A stretch of 64,000 nt of DNA from Cheilinus undulatus. Taxonomy: Eukaryota > Chordata > Actinopteri > Labriformes > Labridae. This document shows, in pieces, positions 25,140-39,094 of the stretch. The number at the start of each line of letters is the position of its first letter. Within the stretch, counting starts at the first letter, position 1. Below the pieces are notes generated by a model. It saw nothing but the letters and a program-made list of their open reading frames with translations, was not told the DNA's origin and made no database searches. The stretch is from positions 38,552,355-38,616,354 of the forward strand of contig NC_054867.1 in NCBI RefSeq assembly GCF_018320785.1, written 5' to 3'. The position numbers and the translations under genes were made by a program.

Positions 25140-27714
25140 GGCACCCATGAAACTTTAGATTGTTTCTTCCATTGTGTTTCTGAGACTTTTCATCTGCTGA
25201 CTCCTCAGCGTTTTCTGTGTTTACTCATGAGACTAGTCTGAGTAAGGGATTTGATTGGCCATAGCACTGCATGTTGCAATTGCACTGTTAAGGGAAGAAA
25301 GCTGTGCAGTTATAACTTGACCACCACTAAAAAGTATTAAAAGATGCACGGTTCAAAATGGAAATGGCTGGGAATTACGTTTTTTAAGTTAATACAGTGG
25401 TTCATATGAGGTATCTGCCTTTTCTGTTTGCGCAGGTCACAACCTGAGCTGTGACATATTCCTGGTAAGTAGTTGACTATGGGTTGCTATTTGAGGATTT
25501 TCAGTAACTACTCACTAATTTGTGCTTATTTAAACCCTTAAATGTATGGAAGACTTTATAAATAGGAATATAGGTGTAATTTAATGCCAGTCCAGACTTC
25601 TATCAGCATTGTGTTCATATGAAAGTTGAAACAAGACAGCTCATGTTGAAGTTTCAAGAGACTGATTCACGGGGCACTACAGCCAGTGAATAGCCTCTTA
25701 CATTAATCAGGGTTGATGATTAGAAATCAAAGTGAGTGATTAGGAGTTGGAGTAGAGAACAAGATTTAGAAAATGCCGCACCCAACCAAAACAAGTTTAG
25801 GAGTGGTTGTTTCTGATGTAATTTGTAGGTTATGATGATGGATGAAGAAAATGAGAACCAGTAAGGGAAGAAACATGTAAAGAAGGCGGGACAGATAATT
25901 TCTACCATGAGGCAGGCATAGCCACTGGGAGTGGTTGGCTTTAACAGGTAAACAGATGGCAAAGCACAGCAAGATGCTGACCTGTCGCCGCTGTCGGGTC
26001 AGCTACGTGATCAAGCGACTCACTGCTGTGTGCAGTTTCTCTAATTAACACTGCCTCCTAATCTGAGCTGGGGCTGCAGTGCTTGTGCCATACACACTTA
26101 ATTTCACACACAAAAATAGGTGAAGAGAAAGCAAGTGAATTAAATTAAAGGGGCAGTAAAGCATTTTACAAAAAATGGCAGGTTCTTACATTTTAAATGA
26201 AAGAGGAGGTTTTGTGACATGTTATTTCTAGGAAACAGGAATACCTAAGGGTGTTGTCAAAACTGCCATGTAAAGAGTTTGTTGGAGTAATGCATAAGGT
26301 TGGCCACAATACACAGCATTATAAATATACACTACTTATTTGAGCTTACAAGTCTGTTAAACAATCTACACAGTATGCATGTCATTTTGTGTTCATAGCT
26401 TCCAGAGCCAACAGTAGGCCTGTCATCGCCCTCCTATTTTTCTATTTTAGCACAGCATTGTCATGGTTGGAATGGCTTACATATAGTGTAATGGCAATGC
26501 AAAAAGAACAGGGGCCAAGTTTTATGCATGTGTTCTGGGTTGCTGTTGTGATTGTTACTGATGGTGCTTTTCATGCCCTCACTGTTTTGTGTATCAAGAG
26601 ATCTAGTTTTGGACGCACGTTTGGTTTGCAGACCATGACCCTTGTGGGCCAACATGATTTAAAAGGGCCTATATTTAGCTGGCTAGGCGACAAAGGAGGA
26701 AGGAGAGGCACTGAGGAGCAGAGAGACTGAGGATGAGTGTTGGTTGGCTGGATGCTGGCTGGATGGATGTCTGAATGACTGGCATGCTGCCCTCCTGCTG
26801 GCTATTCTGGAGTGCACAAGCCACATTGTAAGAGACCACACTTGCTGCTGGCCCGACAGAGACCGTCTTGTTGTGTGACTGGCTGGATGCCTGACTTCCG
26901 GGTTAGGGTGGCTGGCTGGCAGTATTAGAGCCAGCTTTCATTAAGTGTGGCAGCAGTTAAAGGGTGTGTTCGTGTAGATTACTGGCTAACATCTGGAATA
27001 CGCATTATTCAACATTTTTCCCAGGTTATAGCTACACAATTTTCGTCTTAGGCTATGCTCAGATAGAAAATGGCACTGCTGCTGATAATGATCAGTTGGA
27101 AGATATTTACTTTTACAACACCATGGCATGTGACTATCTTTATCTGCACACAAACTTTTTTGTTGTTGGAGACAGATGTGTTGCAGTTACTGCTGCAGCT
27201 TTGTCACAAGTTTCCTTTTTTTCTAGACTAGCCAGGGAGCCGAACCATGATTTATTAAATGGTAAATATATATTTAGCCGTAACTGGACCTCTTTAAGTC
27301 TTTTTTTGTATTTGCAAGAATGGTTTTCAATATAGTGCCATATAGTGTGTGTTCTAACAGTTGATTAAAAAGTACAGTAAAATGTGTAAATGCTTGTAGG
27401 ATCAAATAAAGTGATTTCATTCTGGATCACAATGTATAAAGTATATATTTACAGCAGGTCAAGTTACTTACATGATTTATATGTAATATAAATCATGTAA
27501 GCTACTCTCTTTTCACCCCTTTTGCTCATATAAAATGGGCAAAAAGGGCACTAAATTTAACAAAAGGCCTGTTAATGTCATATTACATTTTTAGATCTTT
27601 TCATTGATTCAGACTCAGACTTTGACCGAGAATATAAGCTTAAAAAAGTAACTAGTTGGTTTGATGGGGCTTCTTTCAACTCTATAAATAAATTTATTAT
27701 GAAAGATGGATCAT
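25140..27714 (+). other. r3hdm2 intron, no gene seen
   Basis: Unique AT-rich sequence with a degenerate GGCTGGATG-rich patch near 26740-26930. An open frame of 113 codons at 26389 has no family resemblance or splice context. Nothing else is supported. Confidence 0.5.
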
Positions 27715-27722
27715 GTGAAAGG

Positions 27723-29614
27723 CAGGATCCGACGTTAAGGTTTTTGCCTACTTGCTCTTCAGAGCAAGTGCTTCCCAAATCTACTTGCCCCATCTAAATT
27801 CCTACTTGCCGTGTCTAGGAGGTACTTTTTCTGCCTGTCAAGTGCATAGATTTCGCTCAGCATACTTAGAACTAAAATCCATTGCTGCCAGCTGTGGAAA
27901 GCAATACACAACACTTCTTTCTTAAGAAAACTGTATTTATTAGCTATGTGTTAGCCCACTGAAAATTATATTTAACTTTGTACAGATCAGTACAATGTGA
28001 AAGCTGCACCAGGTTGTTTTCCAAAGAAATACAAAATCAGGAATTTCATATTTACAATACTAATAAGGTAATAATACAAACTCAGAAATATTTTTTCGTA
28101 GCTGATGAAACCAGCTATTCTCAGAGAAAAAATTAGGTCAGCAAAACACTGACACTGGAGAGATGGCGGGGTCTGCTACATGTGCACCAAGTATAAAATG
28201 GTGCTTTCTTCTGTTTTTATTTGGTTTATTCATCATGAAACTGAAGAAATTTTGCCGACACGTGAAAATCAACCAATTAAGATTTTTCTTGTTTGATTAA
28301 AAATGTCTTCCCCAAAACTACATAGTGCCCCTTTGAAGTGTTATTTCACAGTTCCACCCTGTAACTGTAATAGTTAGACCAGTGGTACTCAACCTTATTT
28401 TACCAAAGAGCACATTGTCTAAAAAATACTTTAGCGAGCGCCACAATACAAACCGGGAATGTAAGGTAGATAATAGGTCAGTTATGCTCAGTTAATGAGC
28501 ATATTTTAATATATCACTGACATCAGGCTAAAACCTTGTATCTCAATTTTTCATGATTTAAATTTTTTTATAAATCATATTTATATCATTTTTATAAATG
28601 ACAAACTTTTCATTCCCTGAAAAGTGATCCTTTTGGAGATACCAGTCTTTGGCCCAACACCAGCGTTATTAAAGTTCCACCTAGCCTAAAGATTTTTTAA
28701 AGATATTAGAATGTGCTTAGTTTGAGCTCTTAGATGCTTTTCAAAGAAAATGATGAATGATGGTTGGCTATTTGGGTATTTATATCTCACATTGGGGCAT
28801 TTACTGGAGTTCTGTGACTTTATTAACATAAGAGATGCTTTCTAATTTTTTTCCACTCATTATTAATCCTTTAGTAAAAGGGGGAGGGGCCTCATATTGG
28901 TCTTTCCCCCTGGGCCTCAAAATGACTAAAACCAGCCCTGCCTCACATCTGCAGCTCTCCAGACACATTGTTTCACCCTGCCTCAGATCCATGATCCGTG
29001 TCAGTTACGTTCATTGATGACGTGCATCAGCATAATTGTCATAAGATATGGGTGTGAGAGAGCATCAGCAGGATGTGGCTGGAGAAAAAGTTAAAATGAG
29101 GAAATGGGAAGCTTCAGATTAAACATGACAGCACACCTCAATGAATGAGCAAACTGAAGAGACGCACCACCGGCGGACTTCCTCTGCTCTCTTCTCTTAG
29201 ACACGCTCCTCCGTCGAGCGCATCCATTGGTAATAAAGTACAGATTTAAAATAATGAACGTTTAAATTTGGAAGTTAAAGCCTGTCTTCTTTATGTGGGG
29301 AACAGATTTATTGATGTGACCTCCCATGAATCTTTACTGATGAGTGTTTACCTTCTTAAAGGTTTTTAGTTAGAGTTTGTGCAGCTGTCTGCTCGTCAGC
29401 GGACACGCTCAGCCAATGAAGGCAACGACACACTGCATCTGGCTACTTGGGGGCTCTGTAGTACACAGAAACGAGAGAGGGAAATAAAAATATAATGAAT
29501 AGAAAAGCTCAGAGTCGTGGTTGCCCGATCGGGCAAGTCCTTACAAGTTTTGCTTGCCCGTCGACTTTTTAAGGTTGCCCCGGGCATTCAGGCAGCCGTT
29601 AATGTTGGACCCTG
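27723..29614. mobile_element. hAT-like element with CAGG(A/G)TCC ends
   Basis: The left end is CAGGATCCGACGTTAA. The right end, reverse complement, is CAGGGTCCAACATTAAC. The similar 16-base termini 1.9 kb apart define the element. Subterminal CTTGCC/GGCAAG words occur on both sides. The flanks share only an imperfect match (GAAAGG/AAAGGGG), so the target duplication has decayed. Another MITE end (CAGTGGTACTCAACC) lies inside at 28380. No transposase frame remains. Confidence 0.7.
28380..28690. mobile_element. nested hAT MITE fragment
   Basis: Starts CAGTGGTACTCAACC, the classic vertebrate hAT MITE terminus, within the larger 27.7-29.6 kb element. The right end was not identified. Confidence 0.4.
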
Positions 29615-30255
29615 AAAGGGGTCTTGTACCTTGCTCCATATATTTTAAAAATGGGTGGTTTTAATTAAAGTATTGAAAGACTAAACTGGGTGCAGTCATT
29701 TTCTTGTTTGAACATAATTTAGGTCCATCCTTTTAAAGATGTGGATACCAGCAGTCTTCTGCTAAAGTACTGTTGTTATGTTTTTGCCCCAGCAGGTCTT
29801 CTACCACACCCGTCTTTACAACAGCATGTTTGTCAGTCTCAGTAATCGATTAAGCTTGTATTGATCCACTTTCTACAGTTTTGAAGAATGGGCAATTCGC
29901 CTAAGTGTAGTGTGTTTGCATATCTGTTACAATGAAATTGTTGCTGCAATGGCATACTTCACCAGTCCAGATTTCTTTTTTTTCCAGATTGGTCCAGCAG
30001 CAGCAGCTTTCAAGGTGATTGGTGACTCCCAGCATCTTTTCCGATGTTTTTATTTGTTAAAAATAAAAATTGTCCGATAATGATCAAGGTATCCCTAATA
30101 ATTGACTTAGTTGCATAGTAGCATATTTTATATTTTTCAGAATTCAGTGACTTTATTTCTGAAATAATGTTGTTTTTTTTACTGTGTTAATGATAGGCAG
30201 CACCTAGAGCAGATAGCCTCTGTGCTCTTAGAAGTTAAGGTAGAAAACTCATACA
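29615..30255 (+). other. r3hdm2 intron, no feature seen
   Basis: AT-rich unique sequence between two transposons. There are no convincing exons or repeat ends. Confidence 0.5.
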
Positions 30256-30256
30256 T

Positions 30257-30840
30257 TTAGGGCTGGGCGATTACGGCAAAAATCAAAATCACGATTAATT
30301 GAACTTTTTACCTTGATTACGATTGATGAACAATTATCCCCCCCATCCCCACCCCAACTCTGTTTGTGCTGTATTTAATTTTACAACAAATAACTTGTGA
30401 ACTTGGAACATGTGATTTATGAGCAAAGCATGGTTATTTTTTTTTTAACATTTGAGATCAAAACACACATTAGCTGAAATGAAAATGATTGTTTTAATGA
30501 AATTTTCTTGGAAAAGAAGGACTAAATGACTTGTATTTCTTGCTAACAAAACAAACTATTTTTTACTTTTGTAGAAAATAACTCTGCTGCTCGCTTTGCA
30601 CAGTCTGCTCCATGTTCTAGTTTTAGCGTCATGTGACCTCTTCTTCATCTTCTTTTGGATTTCCAGCAGGCTTATATGCCTTGGGACACCTGGCTGCCTA
30701 TCACATGACTACACAGCCAGTCGTTTGTTTTTAAGGGGAGAAAATTGCAGGGGAAAAATAATTGACATGGCAGGTTTATGTCGGTTAGAGGCTCTAAATG
30801 TTGGTTTTGATTATTTTTCAGTTAATTGCCCTGCCCTAAT
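30257..30840. mobile_element. MITE with TTAGGGC(T/A)GGGC ends
   Basis: Left end TTAGGGCTGGGCGATTACG. The right end, reverse complement, is TTAGGGCAGGGCAATTAAC. Both are followed by AAAATCAAAA-type DNA. The pair is about 580 bases apart with no coding capacity. It is a non-autonomous DNA transposon of a type common in fish genomes. The superfamily is uncertain because no clean target duplication is visible. Confidence 0.65.
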
Positions 30841-31781
30841 ACAAGTTATTGAAAACCTTTACTTTATAATGCTATTTTAAAGAGAATACACCTGTGTGTT
30901 TAGGAGAACTGACTTTTATCTTGTAGATGATAATCATCTTAAAGTTTATAGAAATTTCTAAGTGTTGTCAAAAAGTTTAAACATTGACACACAGTAAAGA
31001 CAAAGTCTAAATAAAGGTATAGCCAAGTGTTAAAATTTAATGTGAAAAAACTGTTAAGTGATTCTGAATACATTGTTACTCTGAAAACAACCCACAAGTT
31101 TTCAATCCTTACATGGAGTCTACAAGACAGTGGATCAGAGTTAAGGCAGGAAATGTTATTGATAAGAAACTGTGTACGAGAGCAGAGTGACATGTCTCTG
31201 CTAGGAACATTGGATTTCTTCCTTGCTTAAAGATACTCATCCATTCCACAGACATCTTTATTCAGATAAACAAGATTTTGTTGTGCTGTATTTTTGTTGG
31301 AGCTTGACCTTTTTTTTTAGGTCACATTGCGGTGACAGACACAGCTCTAAAACTTGACAAGAACCCCTTTTCTCTTCTTTCTACTCGCTCACCTTATTCA
31401 TGCCTTAGTATAACTTGACTGATAATTTGCTGTGATAAAGGAAAGTTGTGTCTAACTTCATGACTAATTTTGAAGATTACAAAGACACTGTGCAGCATAA
31501 AGACAAGACTGGCCATATTTGAGGTGGTATGTAAAGGAGTAAGGTTGTTCTTAGTGTGAGCTGACAGCAAACATAGGACTGGGAGTGGAGGGATTACAAA
31601 ACTACGTAACAAAGAAGGAACTTCAGCCTTAGTCCAGAGTCAAACTGGATAAACTGGTATAAAAAAGGATATTTGGAGAGAGAGACAATTAAAGTTAATG
31701 ATAGGTTGTGCTGCACAATTAAATAAATTAAATCATGATCACAGTTTTTTCCACAAGAAAAGAAAAATGATTGATGCCAGT
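30841..31781 (+). other. r3hdm2 intron, no feature seen
   Basis: Unique AT-rich sequence up to the TA target site of the Tc1 element. No exon, RNA gene or repeat boundary is supported. Confidence 0.5.
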
Positions 31782-31783
31782 TA

Positions 31784-31996
31784 CAGTTGAAACCAGAAGT
31801 TTACATACACTATATAAAAAAGCACATAAACTTTTTTTTATTACCTTCTATCATTAAATCAGATTAAACTTTTCCTGCTTTTGGTCAATTAGTATTACCA
31901 AAATTATTTCTATTTGCTAAATGGCAGAATAATGAGAGAGATCATTTTTTAGACATTTTTTATTATATTCTTGAGAGTCAGAAGTTTACATACATT
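31784..31996. repeat. left inverted repeat of the Tc1 element (IR/DR)
   Basis: Outer direct repeat GAAGTTTACATACAC near 31796 and inner copy GAAGTTTACATACAT at 31981. These are the expected transposase binding sites. Confidence 0.9.
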
Positions 31997-31999
31997 TCA

Positions 32000-33022
<1,023 letters not shown>

Positions 33023-33186
33023 GATGTTACACAAAGAAGCAGTGTGTTTCAGGTGTGCCTTAAAATACATCCACAGGTGTGCCTCTAATTAACTCAAATG
33101 TTGTCAGTAAACCTACCAGAGGCTTCCAAAGACATGACATCATCATCTGGGCTTTTCCAAATCGTTAAAAGGCATAGTAATCTTAG

Positions 33187-33399
33187 TGTATGTAAACTTC
33201 TGACTCTCAAGAAAATAATAAAAAATTGTCTAAAAAAAAATCTCTCTCATTATTCTGCCATTTAGCAAATAGAAATTTTTTTTGGTAATACTAATTGACC
33301 AAAAGCAGGAAAAGTTTAATCTGATTTAATGTTAGACAGTGAGAAAAAAAAGTTTATGTGCCTTTTTATATAGTGTATGTAAACTTCTGGTTTCAACTG
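33187..33399. repeat. right inverted repeat of the Tc1 element (IR/DR)
   Basis: Mirror of the left arm. The inner direct repeat GTATGTAAACTTC lies near 33188 and the outer one near 33375. The arms differ by a few substitutions and small indels, for example in the T/A runs and TCTATCA versus a short replacement. Confidence 0.9.
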
Positions 33400-33401
33400 T
33401 A

Positions 33402-34100
33402 TTTACGTTTAGAATGCATTGAGAAAGCTGTCAGATTGAGCTTAGATATTAGGTAAATTCCATTTAATGGAAGATATTCTTAGATTAGGATGATTACTGA
33501 ACGCATTTTTTTTTACATTTCACTTCTGGCATATTTTTGCTGGTGTATTACAGCACATTGTGACAGTAGGTGTATTAAAGGAGCTGCTGGTTCATGTTTG
33601 CTTAGTTATTTGGGGCAGATGTGGGCCAAAAATGCCTGGTCAGTGGGGGTTTAACTGTATTCTTCCTGAACAACAGTTTGGTGCACATAGTCACACAATA
33701 AAGATGTCTGTATTCTTCCTGGAGTCGATGGTCTGAATGGAGGAAAGCAGCAATCACAGATGACATTATTACCTGCCAATCTAGGTGGTAGTAATGCCTG
33801 ACTCTTTGCTACCCACTTTTAAACAACCAACGAAGAAGAAGGAACAGGCATAACAAAACACAAAGAAGAAGAAGAAAAGGTAGCTGTGGATTCAGAGGCA
33901 GAGAGAGGTGAGACCCACCGGTTTCTTCCTCTTACAAACTTCTCCACACTGTTTTTAAAAAGCCTCTGGATGTAAAAGCAGAGAGGGTCGGGAACATTAG
34001 TGACACCAACACATTTTAAAGTCCATATGCAGAAGTAGAAAGGGGTGTGTAATAATTAGACTCCCTAATATATAGTTATACACATGCTGTTCTCTACCTC
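33402..34100 (+). other. r3hdm2 intron, no feature seen
   Basis: Unique sequence with a GAAGAAGAAG patch near 33830-33880. No gene or element boundary is supported. Confidence 0.5.
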
Positions 34101-34104
34101 TACA

Positions 34105-34640
34105 CAGGGTCCAAAACTAACACTCACCACTCGCCAGTTACGGGTAGATTTTGTCTCTGGCTGGTAAATTTTTAAGACCATTCGCCACTGTGGCGAGTTA
34201 TTTTTTTTAACAGCGAAAAATTAATGTTTTTGTTACTGGAGAACGATGCTGGATGGGCTGGTTTCCTGGCAGAGTAATGTGTATTTCAGGCCGAGACGAT
34301 CTTCGGTCATGTAAGTGCGTCAGTCATGACGTCGCGCCGAGGTGGATGGCTGGTTGTTACTGTCTTGCAGTGTTGCCAACTTAGCAACTTTGTCGCTATA
34401 TTTAGGGAATTTTCAGACCCCTCTAGCGACTCCTTTTCAAAAAAGTGACGCTAGAGGGGTCTGGTGTTACTGGAGACTTTTGGAGACTCTGACATGAAAG
34501 CATGTATCATTGTAGCGCCTCGGTAGCAGTGGTAGCTGCCGTGGGCCCCTCCCTGTCCCAAAGCACTGACAGGCAGCCCACTCCAGCCCCTCTCAGCTGC
34601 GCGAGGAGCAGGAGATTCTCACACCTCCATGTCAAGACTA
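34105..34640. mobile_element. hAT-like fragment carrying the CAGTGTTGCCAAC repeat
   Basis: Starts CAGGGTCCAAAACTAAC, a terminus related to those of the 27.7-29.6 kb element. CTCGCCA/GGCGAG words follow, then the CAGTGTTGCCAAC repeat (copy B). No right terminus was found, so the end is approximate. Confidence 0.5.
34368..34584. repeat. CAGTGTTGCCAAC repeat, copy B
   Basis: Shares ordered words with 23201-23432: CAACTTAGNNACTTTGTCG, CAGACCCCTCTAGCGACT, TGGTGTTACTGGAGA and CCGTGGGCCCCTCC. This copy has an internal inversion-like repeat of GACCCCTCTAGCG (as CGCTAGAGGGGTC) that copy A lacks. Confidence 0.75.
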
Positions 34641-35465
34641 CAGATTAACCGCGCTGTGAAGGCACCTTGACAGTTTTTTCTAATGTCTCTTTTTGGTCCA
34701 TTTAGATTGTTAATAAAGACTGTTTCCAAAAATAAATAAATTGATTTGTTGCCTCAAGTGGACACTCACGGTATAGCAATTTTTTGCACTTCGGCATTGG
34801 CTTCATTTTTCAGGACCGGAGGTTGCCGCGTGGTATTAACCATAAAAGAAACATAAAAAATGATTTTGGTAATTACCAATGCTGTTAATTTAGGGCAGCT
34901 GTGGCATAAACCTTACTTTGGGTGGTGGTCTAATAAATTTGTTAAGCACTGTAGGTCTGTTGTTCCTACCCAGACTCCACAAACTTTCATACATTCATAT
35001 GGCTGATTTTTACAGCTGATCGAGATCGATATTTACCGATGACATGGGTTGTAACTATCAGCAAAATTTTTCATATCTGCCAATACTGATAATTAACTTT
35101 GCAAGCTAATATCTGTTGATATTGATACCATATCAATAATATTGTGCATCCATATCTGTAATGTCTGCAAGGCTGAGTCTGACACGCTGACATACTACCA
35201 TTGTCTCTGGAGCTGTTAAGACACTCATCTCATCCTGTTTTCACAAAAGAACAGTGTTAAGATGTGCTTTGGATTCTACAGTACACGAGTAAGAGGAAGC
35301 ATGACTTATTCAATATGCTAAGACTGCTAAATGGAAATGAGGTACTTTAGGAATAAGTATAAAGCATGAGCTCTCACCATATGCAACCACCAGGAGTTAA
35401 AATAAGCAAAACAACAGCCAACGACTGCTGACTATCACTTAGGGGATCTACTAACCAATAGGGAA

Positions 35466-36380
35466 CAGTATGGATGTTCCGACACCAGTGTGAACTTTCT
35501 GGACTGACTGTGCAGACTAGCGAATTATTTCAGACGTATATTTGACTCAGAAGATGGCTCAACAGAACAGACTTGTTAATGTAGAGCACCTCAGTGACCC
35601 TTAAGTTGTTTTTCTGCCGATTATGAAGTTTTATTGCTAAATCTTAAAATAACGGGGCTGCCTCACAGGCTCTCTCTGTCTCTCTCCATTATGCTCTTTG
35701 GCATCACGTTATTACGGAACAGACCACCAGAAAGGAAATACAATATGGCAGTTAGCATTCAAGTTAGCATTTCAGCTAGCGGTAATAAATGATCAGAATT
35801 CAATTAAAATAGATTTGAAAAAAGACATTCAATATCGGGTTTACTGGTGTTGATTTAATCATTAAAGTCCCCAAAGTCAAATGAGTTCCAGGCTTTCTGC
35901 AAATGCTGCCCCTGGGATTCAAAAGCATCAATAGCATCACTGGGAAGGCACAACGGCTAGCTTTGAGAGGAAAAAATAGTAGAGGCAACGATTTATGCTT
36001 CAACTTTAGATTAACTCTGTCACCTTTTGTCATGTACGACAGCGCTGGTCTGGAAGACATTTTAACTTTCACATTCAGAGAAAAACTGTCACACGGCCAC
36101 CATTCTTTGCTGCAGTAGCTGGTCCTTTGGCTCTTCTTTGGTGTTCTAAAAACGGTAGTCCATACATACATACATGCAGTGCTTTCCGGCGGTGAAGAAG
36201 AATGGATTTCCGGTTTATAGCGCTAACATTTAGCATGGCTAAACAAAGTAAAATATAAAGCTAAACCAAACGGTATCGGATCGGTGCATAAACTTTTGTA
36301 CTCGCAGATACCGATACCTGCATTTAAAGCAGTATCGGATGTATTTCCCATACTGGTATCGGAATAGGAACAACCCTAGT
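35466..36380. mobile_element. hAT-like MITE with GTTCC...GATACC subterminal repeats
   Basis: Left end CAGTATGGATGTTCCGACACC. The right end, reverse complement, is CTAGGGTTGTTCCTATTCC, followed by several CCGATAC/GTATCGG words. This terminus is typical of a large fish hAT MITE family. There is no transposase frame, and the target duplication is not clean. Confidence 0.6.
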
Positions 36381-36395
36381 GAGAACCATCATAAG

Positions 36396-36620
36396 TAGGG
36401 ATGCTCCGAAATGAAAATTCTTGGCCGAAACTGAAAACTGAAAATGAGGAAACCAAGGACAAAAAACGAAAGAAATTATTATGCCAGTTATTAGTACTAT
36501 TGAATTTATGGCTATGACTGTGTACTAACCTCACTAAAATCAATTTAATGCATTAAAAAGGGCTCTGCTATTGTTGAAGAAACTCGAGGTTATAACATCT
36601 TTAGCGCTGTCATGACATTA
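36396..36620 (+). mobile_element. hAT element 5' end fragment
   Basis: Begins TAGGGATGCTCCGAAATG and continues TTCTTGGCCGAAACTG, a common teleost hAT terminus. The opposite end is not recognised, so the extent is a guess. Confidence 0.45.
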
Positions 36621-38320
36621 ACTTTGTCTGCTAAAATATCTAAAGTCATATGCTGCAAAGTTTGACAGATACTGAGTAAGATAAACAAGAGTTTCACAGT
36701 GCCTTCTCTTAAATTTTGGGAGTTTGTTTTATTTACCCATATCAGCTGGATCGTTTGGTCAGTAAAGCTAGCTGAGTAAAGCTTGGTCATTTAGCTGTCT
36801 TAGTCTTGTGCATGTATTCTTTATTACTTGGGCAAGGGTGGTAGGTTGAGTGGGTCCTTCTACCTCCTAATGCCTACTTCCTCATTCTGGAGGTCTGTTC
36901 TTGTGTCTCTGAGCTGATTCTGTTGAGTTCAAGGTTCACCTCCGGCAGACCCGATGGTTAGTCACTGCTCTCATCAGGACGAAGTGGAACAGAGTTGTTT
37001 AGAGTCAGACAGTGTGAGTGTGAGGGGAGTCGTCGCCAGTCCGCACATTTAAATAACAGTGTGTGCAAATGACTCATTCTCTGATCACTATGTAAGCCCC
37101 ATTGAGTGTGTGTGCGCCTGTGTGTGCATCTGCAGGCCATGTTTGCTTGCATGTGTGCATGTTTGTTGTGTCTGTGCGATTGAGCTGTTGTTGTTCAGGC
37201 TATAAGCAACCCATGATGCTGCTATTTGTTTTGTATGTATGTGTCTGAATGCTGTTTTATTTGCATTTACTTAGCAATAAATACACCGGGCCTTGTAATT
37301 GGGGAAAGGAGGGGGTGGTGAGAGAGAAAAAGAGAGAAAAATATGGGGGTGTTGAGGGATATGGTTGCTTTTCTCTTGGTGACAGAGCCTGTTGCCATGG
37401 AGCTGGTCCTCCCATTGGTGGAAGCCTGGTCCAATCGCTTAACAGCACAGATTGTTTCATCATTGAGAAGTTTTTCCTCTCTTCCTGTCTCACTAGCCGC
37501 CCCTTGCTCCTCCGTGTTTCTCTCGTCTCTGTTTTCTTCCTCCTATCTCTCTTACACTCTCCTTCCATGCCCCCCCTAGTAAAAGAAGCTGATAAATTAC
37601 ATAAGGTTTATAATGGTTGCATGAGCCGGCACCCAATTTTATTTTGACACGGATATTCATGTTACATCAGCAGCCCAAGTTGGGCAGGCGGAATCTCTTG
37701 CAAATCTTGCAATCTCTCTGTGCTTGAGAAGACAAACCCTCAGTACCTCATTCAGGTATTTATCCTTCTACAGGATGGCTTAGAGATTTATATTGGTGTT
37801 AAATCATTTTATAATGCATTTCTGAATGGACAAGCAGCTTAAAAACAAACAATGTTGGCTACAGATTTGTCTAAATAGTAGGTGGTTTGTGCCCTTTGAA
37901 TAGTTTTCGTCTGTCAAATTATTAGACTGAAAAGTTGCCGCAGCAGTTTGGCCTTCCAATACATAAGTATAATTTTTTGTGTCGTGTTGCAACCCAGAAC
38001 CCTAGTGTATTTTAAAAAGATAGAAGATGTGTATATGCTTATGGTGGTTATGTGTTTAAATCACCATGCCATGTTTCAATGGGGCCTGTTAACACATCCT
38101 CTAAGGGCTCTGACAGATGCATTGAGGAAGGGATGCCTTCATGCATTTTACATTTTATTGGGCATTGATCAGACCAAAACTGCATTTGGGAGCAGGATTT
38201 TCCTAGTGATTTAGGTGCTCAGTTTATACTTTGTTTAAAATAAAGATTTCTGTTGTCCTGATCAGGGCTGAACAATACTGGAAAAAAAAGTTGTCTTATA
38301 ATAACCTTTTTTGGTAAGAG
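36620..38320 (+). other. r3hdm2 intron, no gene seen
   Basis: Mostly unique sequence with a short GT-rich patch near 37105-37170 and C/T-rich DNA near 37480-37580. An open frame of 132 codons at 37249 is low-complexity and lacks homology signs. Confidence 0.5.
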
Positions 38321-38323
38321 TTA

Positions 38324-38899
38324 CACTCACCACCTACTTAATTAGGTATAGCAGTTTAACTACTCATTAACACAAATATCTAATCACCCAATTGTGTGGC
38401 AACAACCATTAAATCACCTTTCTTGCCCATTCTAATGACTGGTTTGAACTACAGCAGACCTTGACCACTGGTTGATTCCATATAATTGGTTAGTTTGTAG
38501 GGATTCACCAATGCATTGGTTTAACACTGGTATTGGCTAAGATTGGGCAGTATCCATTTTTTAATACCATTTTACCCTTCCCAAAATTTTCCAGAAGAAT
38601 ACAGTATTACTGTGCGATAGGATAATCTCAGATAGTGAAAAAAATAGAATGTATTGGCGAGGATGCGTTTGAGTACCAAAATTTACCATGTGATGGTACA
38701 TGAATTAATACTTGGGATTACTGGTGGAATTCGGTCAGTACCCATAAAAGTACCGAATTTGGTACCCAACCCTAGCTATGGGCTAGATTGTCATTTTAAA
38801 TCAGCATTGGCCCTGATTTTTAAGAACAGTGCACCTGTGCTCATGAAAGATTTGCATTAATGAACAGCTGAACAGGTACAATAAAGTGGTCTTTGAGTG
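38324..38899. mobile_element. internally deleted Tc1/mariner element with nested MITE
   Basis: Left end CACTCACCACCTACTTAATTAGG. The right end, reverse complement, is CACTCAAAGACCACTTTATTG. The flanks are TA on both sides. The left arm continues with CACAAATATCTAATCACCC, the well-known fish Tc1-like family whose ends read 'ACTTTATTAGGTACACCTG'. The transposase region is gone. The middle is replaced by other repeat DNA, including a GGTACC-family fragment on the minus strand. Confidence 0.75.
38660..38774 (-). mobile_element. GGTACC-family hAT end fragment (copy C)
   Basis: On the minus strand it reads CTAGGGTTGGGTACCAAATTC, then TACTTTTATGGGTACTGACC, matching the left end of the 53.8-kb element over about 110 bases. 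It ends inside, so only one terminus is left. Confidence 0.7.
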
Positions 38900-39094
38900 T
38901 ATATTGGTATATGAAAAATACAGGAAGTTTCTCCAGATAAATACATCGCATTAATGGAGGATTAAGAATAGACAATAGACATTTTCATTTGCATTATTTT
39001 ATACCCAATTCGATTCAGCAGAAACAAGCTGCAAACCTTTGCTGTTTTTAATTTTTTTCTTCTGAATCTAAAGTGAGATTAATTTTTACTGCTA

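Noticed and set aside
26389..26730. 113-codon open frame with a hydrophobic start
   Set aside because: No recognisable family. The hydrophobic stretch comes from T-rich DNA and no exon signals support it.
37249..37647. 132-codon open frame
   Set aside because: Low-complexity purine/pyrimidine sequence gives open frames on both strands. No homology.
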